NCBI GenBank assembly: GCA_003151115.1
Contig: PLWS01000002.1
Span: 248,001 to 312,000, forward strand
Direction: 5' to 3'
Length of the DNA: 64,000 bases
DNA from: Vulcanimicrobiota bacterium
Lineage (GTDB): Bacteria; Vulcanimicrobiota; Vulcanimicrobiia; Vulcanimicrobiales; Vulcanimicrobiaceae
Below, in pieces: positions 60,507-64,000 of the stretch (its first letter is position 1; every line of letters begins with the position of its first letter). The position numbers were made by a program, and so were the translations under genes. A model generated the notes under the pieces. It had not been told where the DNA came from. It saw only the letters and a program-made list of their open reading frames with translations, and did no database searches.

Positions 60507-62308
60507 GCCGGGACGAGCTCCGTTCGTTCGGATTGCAGTAGAGGTTCGAAAATCGCCGATGCATCGATCGGCACGCCGTTGTAATGCCGGATGGAACGTA
60601 TTTTCGCAATCGCGCTAGCCGGCAATTCCGTGCGAAGGATGCCGTACATTTGTCCGTCGCGATTTTGCTCGACGACGTAGACGCGCTCGTGGCGCTCGAT
60701 GAACGCGAGCACGTCCGCGGTGAGCGGCAACGCGCGAATGCGTAAGTAATCGGTTTCGACGCCGGCCGCGCGAAGCTGCTCGCGCGCTTCGACGATCGCG
60801 TGATGCGTCGTTCCGTAAGCGATCAGCCCGCAGGCGCTCCCCGTCTCTTCGGCGATGGGTTTCGGCACCGCCGAACGCGCCGTATCGAATTTGCGCGACA
60901 AGCGATCGAGGTTATCGCGGTAGACGTTGGGATCTTCGGAGTATCGGGCGAATTCGTCGTGACCCGAGCCGCGTGTGAAGAATCCGGCGTTGGTGTGTTC
61001 CGTGCCCGGCAACGTGCGATAGGGAATGCCGTCAAGGTCGACGTCGCGGTAGCGTCCCCACGATCCGGCGGTTTCCAACTCGGCGGCGCTCAGAACTTTC
61101 CCGCGATCGAAGCCGCGCTCGGGATAGGGCAGCGGTTTGGTCATCCACAGATTCATGCCGAGATCCAAATCGCTGAGCACGAAGACCGGCGTTTGGAAAC
61201 GATCGGCCAGTTCGAAGGCCTGGCTTGCGAATTCATAGGCTTCGATCGGCATGGCCGGGAGTAACACGATATGTTTGGTGTCGCCGTGCGAAAGCATGTA
61301 AGCGAAAGCGACGTCGCCCTGCATCGTTCGCGTCGGCAAGCCGGTTGACGGGCCGGCGCGCTGTACGTCAAAGATCACACCGGGAAGTTCGGCGTAATAC
61401 CCGAGCCCCGCGAACTCGGCCATCAATGAAAGGCCCGGTCCGGACGTCGAGGTCATCGCGCGCGCTCCCGCCCAGGTAGCGCCGAAAACCATACCGATCG
61501 CGGCGAGTTCGTCTTCAGCCTGCAGTACCGCAACTTTGCGCTCGCCGGTTTGCGGGTCGACGCGATAGCGATCGCAGTAGGCGATGAACGATTCACACAA
61601 TGAAGATGAAGGCGTGATCGGATACCACGCAGCGACTGTGCAGCCGGCCATAACGCAGCCGAGCGCAGCCGCGGAGTTGCCTTCCATCAGAATCAACCCG
61701 TCGTTGTTGCCGGGCATCGCTTCGAGGCGGTAGGGATCGTTCTTCGGTAAATTCTCGCGGGCGTAGTTTGCGCCCAAACGCACGGCTTCCATATTCGTAT
61801 CGACCGCTTTGAGTTTGCGCCGGAACTGCGCGCGCAGCGCCGCCTCGATCGGTTCCTCGCCTATGCCCAGCAAATGCGCGAGTGCGCCGACGTAAATCAT
61901 GTTGGTCAGGTATTTGCGCAGCGCCGCGTCGGTCACATGTTCCTTGGCAAGCTTCGCGAAGGGAACCGGATAATATGTCACGTCGTCGCGTTTCGTCGCG
62001 CCGGTCACCGCGAAGGTCTCTTCGTAAAGAATCGCGCCGCCGGATTTTACGTCGAGAACGTCGGCGTGCCACGTCGCGGGATTGAGCGCGATCAGAATAT
62101 CGATGCTGCTGCTGCGGCATTGGTAGCCTTGTGGGGAGACGCGAACGTCAAACCACGTCGGCAGCCCCTCGATGTTCGACGGGAAAACGTTTTTCGGGGC
62201 GACGGGAATGCCCAAACGGAAAATGGCGTTGGCTAAAACCAAATTCGCGGATTGACTTCCCGAACCGTTCACCGTCGCGGCGCGGATCGTCAAATCGTTG
62301 ACTTGCAC
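60503..62308 (-). CDS. korA: 2-oxoacid:ferredoxin oxidoreductase, gamma-alpha fusion subunit
   Basis: 601 residues from GTG 62308. The gamma domain is first (about 1-190; TVNGSGSQSANLVLANAIFR, GLPTWFDVRVSPQGYQCRSS), then the alpha domain (about 205-601; GNSAAALGCVMAGCTVAAWY, AIGMVFGATWAGARAMTSTS, GPGLSLMAEFAGL). This gamma-alpha fusion is the KorA architecture of two-subunit enzymes. With KorB it forms the cytoplasmic 2-oxoacid:ferredoxin oxidoreductase used in the TCA cycle, either oxidatively or reductively. Substrate preference is not visible. Confidence 0.93.
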   Translation of the reverse strand: MQVNDLTIRAATVNGSGSQSANLVLANAIFRLGIPVAPKNVFPSNIEGLPTWFDVRVSPQGYQCRSSSIDILIALNPATWHADVLDVKSGGAILYEETFAVTGATKRDDVTYYPVPFAKLAKEHVTDAALRKYLTNMIYVGALAHLLGIGEEPIEAALRAQFRRKLKAVDTNMEAVRLGANYARENLPKNDPYRLEAMPGNNDGLILMEGNSAAALGCVMAGCTVAAWYPITPSSSLCESFIAYCDRYRVDPQTGERKVAVLQAEDELAAIGMVFGATWAGARAMTSTSGPGLSLMAEFAGLGYYAELPGVIFDVQRAGPSTGLPTRTMQGDVAFAYMLSHGDTKHIVLLPAMPIEAYEFASQAFELADRFQTPVFVLSDLDLGMNLWMTKPLPYPERGFDRGKVLSAAELETAGSWGRYRDVDLDGIPYRTLPGTEHTNAGFFTRGSGHDEFARYSEDPNVYRDNLDRLSRKFDTARSAVPKPIAEETGSACGLIAYGTTHHAIVEAREQLRAAGVETDYLRIRALPLTADVLAFIERHERVYVVEQNRDGQMYGILRTELPASAIAKIRSIRHYNGVPIDASAIFEPLLQSERTELVPA

Positions 62309-62366
62309 GGACGAATTCTTCGGGAAGGCGCGCCCGTTCGCCTAGGACGCCGGGTGCGCCGCCTGC

Positions 62367-62555
62367 CTAACCCTGCTTGTCGACCTCCCCAGTGTCGCCT
62401 TGCTCGACGCGGACCGGTTCGCGGGCGCGTTCGTCGGAATCACGTTCGGCGAGATTATCTTCAGGTATCTCGCCGCGGCTCGATGGGCTGCGCGTGATGA
62501 TGAGGCTGGAGAGGCGTCTTGAGATGTTGTCGTCGGTGTGCTGGCGGTCGGCCAT
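62367..62555 (-). CDS. Small hydrophilic protein, unknown
   Basis: 62 residues from ATG 62555, with a strong AAGGAG 6 bp upstream, which argues that it is real. Composition is very polar (Arg, Asp, Glu, Ser) with no Cys, Trp, or membrane segment: DRQHTDDNISRRLSSLIITR ... GDTGEVDKQG. It could be an intrinsically disordered regulator. It lies between korA and the gamma-carbonic-anhydrase-like gene on the same strand. Confidence 0.55.
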   Translation of the reverse strand: MADRQHTDDNISRRLSSLIITRSPSSRGEIPEDNLAERDSDERAREPVRVEQGDTGEVDKQG

Positions 62556-62627
62556 CGAGTTCTCCTTGTTACCTTGGTACTAGGGCGTACCCATCGGCCG
62601 GAGACGCTACGCGGCAAGCGCTCTTTG

Positions 62628-63161
62628 TTAAGGCTTTCCGATGCCCTGTGCGCGGTAGGAACGCGAAAGCTTTACGTACTCGTGCGCGCTGATCGCGATC
62701 CACTTAGCCGACTCACCGTCTAGTTGCTTCTTGACCTTGGCCGGAGAGCCGGCAACCAGCACGCCGTCGGGAATTTCGCAACCTTCGCCGACGACGCTTC
62801 CCGCGGCGACAAGCGAGCGTTCGCCGACGGTCGCGTTGGTGAGTACGACCGCGTTGCTGCCGATCAGCGCGTGTGACTTGATGTGGCAGTCTTCCATAAT
62901 CGCCGCGTGGCCGACGGTCACGTCGTCGTCGATTTGCGTGAGCCCGCCTTCGCTGACGTGAATCACGGAGTTGTCTTGAATCGACGTGCGCGCGCCGATG
63001 CGAATCGGTCCGTTGTCGCCGCGCAGGACCGCGCCGAACCAAATGCTCGATTCGGCTCCGATGACGACGTCGCCGATCAGTACGGCGGTCGGAGCGATAA
63101 AGGCCGACGGGTCTACTTTCGGGCGCTTCCCGTTGTACTCAATGATCGTGGCGTGTTCCAT
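62628..63161 (-). CDS. Gamma-carbonic-anhydrase-like hexapeptide protein
   Basis: 177 residues from ATG 63161; longer starts would overlap the divergent gene. Left-handed beta-helix hexapeptide repeats (VDPSAFIAPTAVLIGDVVIG, IQDNSVIHVSEGG, DDVTVGHAAIMEDCHI, GSNAVVLTNATVG). Two of the three usual zinc His are visible (VIHV, VGHA); at the third position the protein has Glu (IMEDC rather than LHGC). Related proteins include carbonic anhydrase and acyl-transfer scaffold proteins. Activity as a carbonic anhydrase is therefore uncertain. Confidence 0.85.
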   Translation of the reverse strand: MEHATIIEYNGKRPKVDPSAFIAPTAVLIGDVVIGAESSIWFGAVLRGDNGPIRIGARTSIQDNSVIHVSEGGLTQIDDDVTVGHAAIMEDCHIKSHALIGSNAVVLTNATVGERSLVAAGSVVGEGCEIPDGVLVAGSPAKVKKQLDGESAKWIAISAHEYVKLSRSYRAQGIGKP

Positions 63162-63179
63162 AGAAAGCGACAGGTTCTG

Positions 63180-63437
63180 ATGCACCGTCATAACACCCCG
63201 CTGCGCGGCGTGAAAGCCGTTCCCCGGCCCAAACCTGATGACGCGGGCTATACGGCGATCAATTATGCTTATGCGGGCAAGACCGGGCACATCCACGAGG
63301 TGGTGACGCTCAACGGCCGCGAACTGGCGAAGGTCGGTTTCGACGACCGGAAAATCGTCTATTACTTTTTGGACGATTTAGAGCTCGATGCCGGCGCCAA
63401 ACGCGGAACGTTCCACGACAACGATAAGAAGGAGTAA
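63180..63437 (+). CDS. Small conserved-looking protein, unknown
   Basis: 85 residues from ATG 63180, with AGG 7 bp upstream. Highly structured sequence: GYTAINYAYAGKTGHIHEVV, TLNGRELAKVGFDDRKIVYY, FLDDLELD. It is beta-rich with a Tyr-rich centre and a charged C terminus. No signal peptide. Its stop lies within the ribosome site of the next gene, so the two form an operon, divergent from the gamma-carbonic-anhydrase-like gene. Confidence 0.65.
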   Translation: MHRHNTPLRGVKAVPRPKPDDAGYTAINYAYAGKTGHIHEVVTLNGRELAKVGFDDRKIVYYFLDDLELDAGAKRGTFHDNDKKE

Positions 63438-63440
63438 CCC

Positions 63441-64000
63441 ATGCCTATTGTAGCTGCAGCTCCGCCCGTAGCGGTGACGCCGCCCGGCGGCTTCGACTAT
63501 GTGACCATCGACTCCGTGAACCGACGCATGTATGCGGCGCACGGCGCCGTCCTCTTGATCGTCGACGTCGACAAAGGCAGCGTCGTCGGCACCGTCCAGC
63601 TCGGCGGCTCCGCGGGTTCGGCGCCCAACACGAGCACCGGTCACGTCTACACGGGCGACGGCGATGCCAAGGCCTTATCCGAGGTCGATCCGGTTTCGCT
63701 CAAAGAAGTGCAGCGCGTCGCCGTATCCGGTCCGGTAGATTGGATATCCTATGATGCGCAGCTGGGACGCATTTACGGCGATGAAGACGACGGAAGCCAG
63801 ATTTTCGTGATCGACGCCAAGACGTTCAAACAAATCGGTTCGATCGCGATACCCGGCCATCACCCCGAGACGCTGCAAATCAACCCTGCGACCAATGAGA
63901 TGTACCAGAACATCGCAACCGACAACGAGATTGCCGTCATCGATCGACAGGCAATGAAAGTCACGCGCACGATTCCAACCGCTCCCGTCACCAACAATCA
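63441..64000 (+). CDS. YVTN-type beta-propeller protein (3' truncated by window edge)
   Basis: The first 187 residues of a protein that runs off the right edge. It starts at ATG 63441 with AAGGAG 6 bp upstream; the previous gene ends 4 bp before. No signal peptide is obvious (MPIVAAAPPVAVTPPGGFDY). Repeats of about 40 residues, YVTIDSVNRRMYAAHGAVLL, VDWISYDAQLGRIYGDEDDG and ETLQINPATNEMYQNIATDN, are NHL/YVTN-like propeller blades. These proteins are usually binding scaffolds; function unknown. Confidence 0.75.
   Translation, partial: MPIVAAAPPVAVTPPGGFDYVTIDSVNRRMYAAHGAVLLIVDVDKGSVVGTVQLGGSAGSAPNTSTGHVYTGDGDAKALSEVDPVSLKEVQRVAVSGPVDWISYDAQLGRIYGDEDDGSQIFVIDAKTFKQIGSIAIPGHHPETLQINPATNEMYQNIATDNEIAVIDRQAMKVTRTIPTAPVTNN

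Overview
The window is a GC-rich bacterial chromosome segment. It encodes signal peptides, lipoproteins, two TonB-dependent receptors, a TonB-like protein and an RND pump, so the cell has an outer membrane. Core genes present are apt, a bifunctional Rel, rpsF, ssb, rpsR, rplI, a LonC-type protease, dnaB and korAB. This mix, with clostripain-like and DUF4097/DUF4139 secreted proteins, would fit Candidatus Eremiobacterota/Vulcanimicrobiota (WPS-2) or a similar uncultured lineage. That placement is inference from gene content and was not tested. I see no rRNA, tRNA or CRISPR array. Layout: (1) 0-5.4 kb holds a clostripain-like (C11) protease gene cut in two by a 4,015-bp insertion at 882-4896. 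The insertion has imperfect inverted ends starting GGGATA and sharing an 11-bp core, and is flanked by a perfect 14-bp direct repeat. Removing the insertion and one repeat copy restores the reading frame. It carries a secreted protein, a coiled-coil protein, a DUF2971 protein and a zinc-ribbon protein set between two arrays of GCGCAT-rich repeats, but no recognisable transposase. (2) 5.4-9.7 kb has a GH18-like lipoprotein, a DUF4097 lipoprotein, a TonB-like protein, apt and a secreted protein. (3) 9.7-17 kb has rel, a TSUP permease, an RND permease, rpsF and ssb. (4) 17-27.2 kb is an accessory stretch in which single genes alternate with copies of a dispersed intergenic repeat. The repeat is two GAGATACTGTGAAAT boxes 30 bp apart, a GTGAGACAACGCC block, and then GTTTTAGC/GTTCTGAC octamers. 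All copies point the same way, and another lies at 39.7 kb. (5) 27.2-30.7 kb looks like a metal-uptake locus: a Fur-family regulator divergent from a TonB-dependent receptor with palindromes between them, then a His-rich protein. (6) 30.8-46.7 kb is mixed: an SDR-DUF2867 fusion, a PDZ/GAF membrane protein, tandem alpha/beta hydrolases, an ECF sigma/anti-sigma pair, an aldo/keto reductase, a GNAT plus single-TM pair (with a decayed second copy at 31 kb), a CPBP protease, a DUF4139 protein and a DoxX-like protein. (7) 46.7-54.6 kb has a beta-propeller/MoaD pair, a cupin, a HiPIP, a rhodanese-metallo-beta-lactamase fusion, an MFS exporter and an 881-residue hexaheme cytochrome: redox and sulfur functions. 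(8) 54.8-59.3 kb has an IF-1-like protein, rpsR, rplI, lonC and dnaB in tight coupling. The widely conserved rpsF-ssb-rpsR-rplI cluster is therefore split here by about 38 kb. (9) 59.4-64 kb has korBA, a small hydrophilic protein, a gamma-carbonic-anhydrase-like protein, a small unknown protein and the start of a YVTN beta-propeller protein running off the window. The strongest candidates for something undescribed are the transposase-less 4-kb element and the dispersed repeat family.
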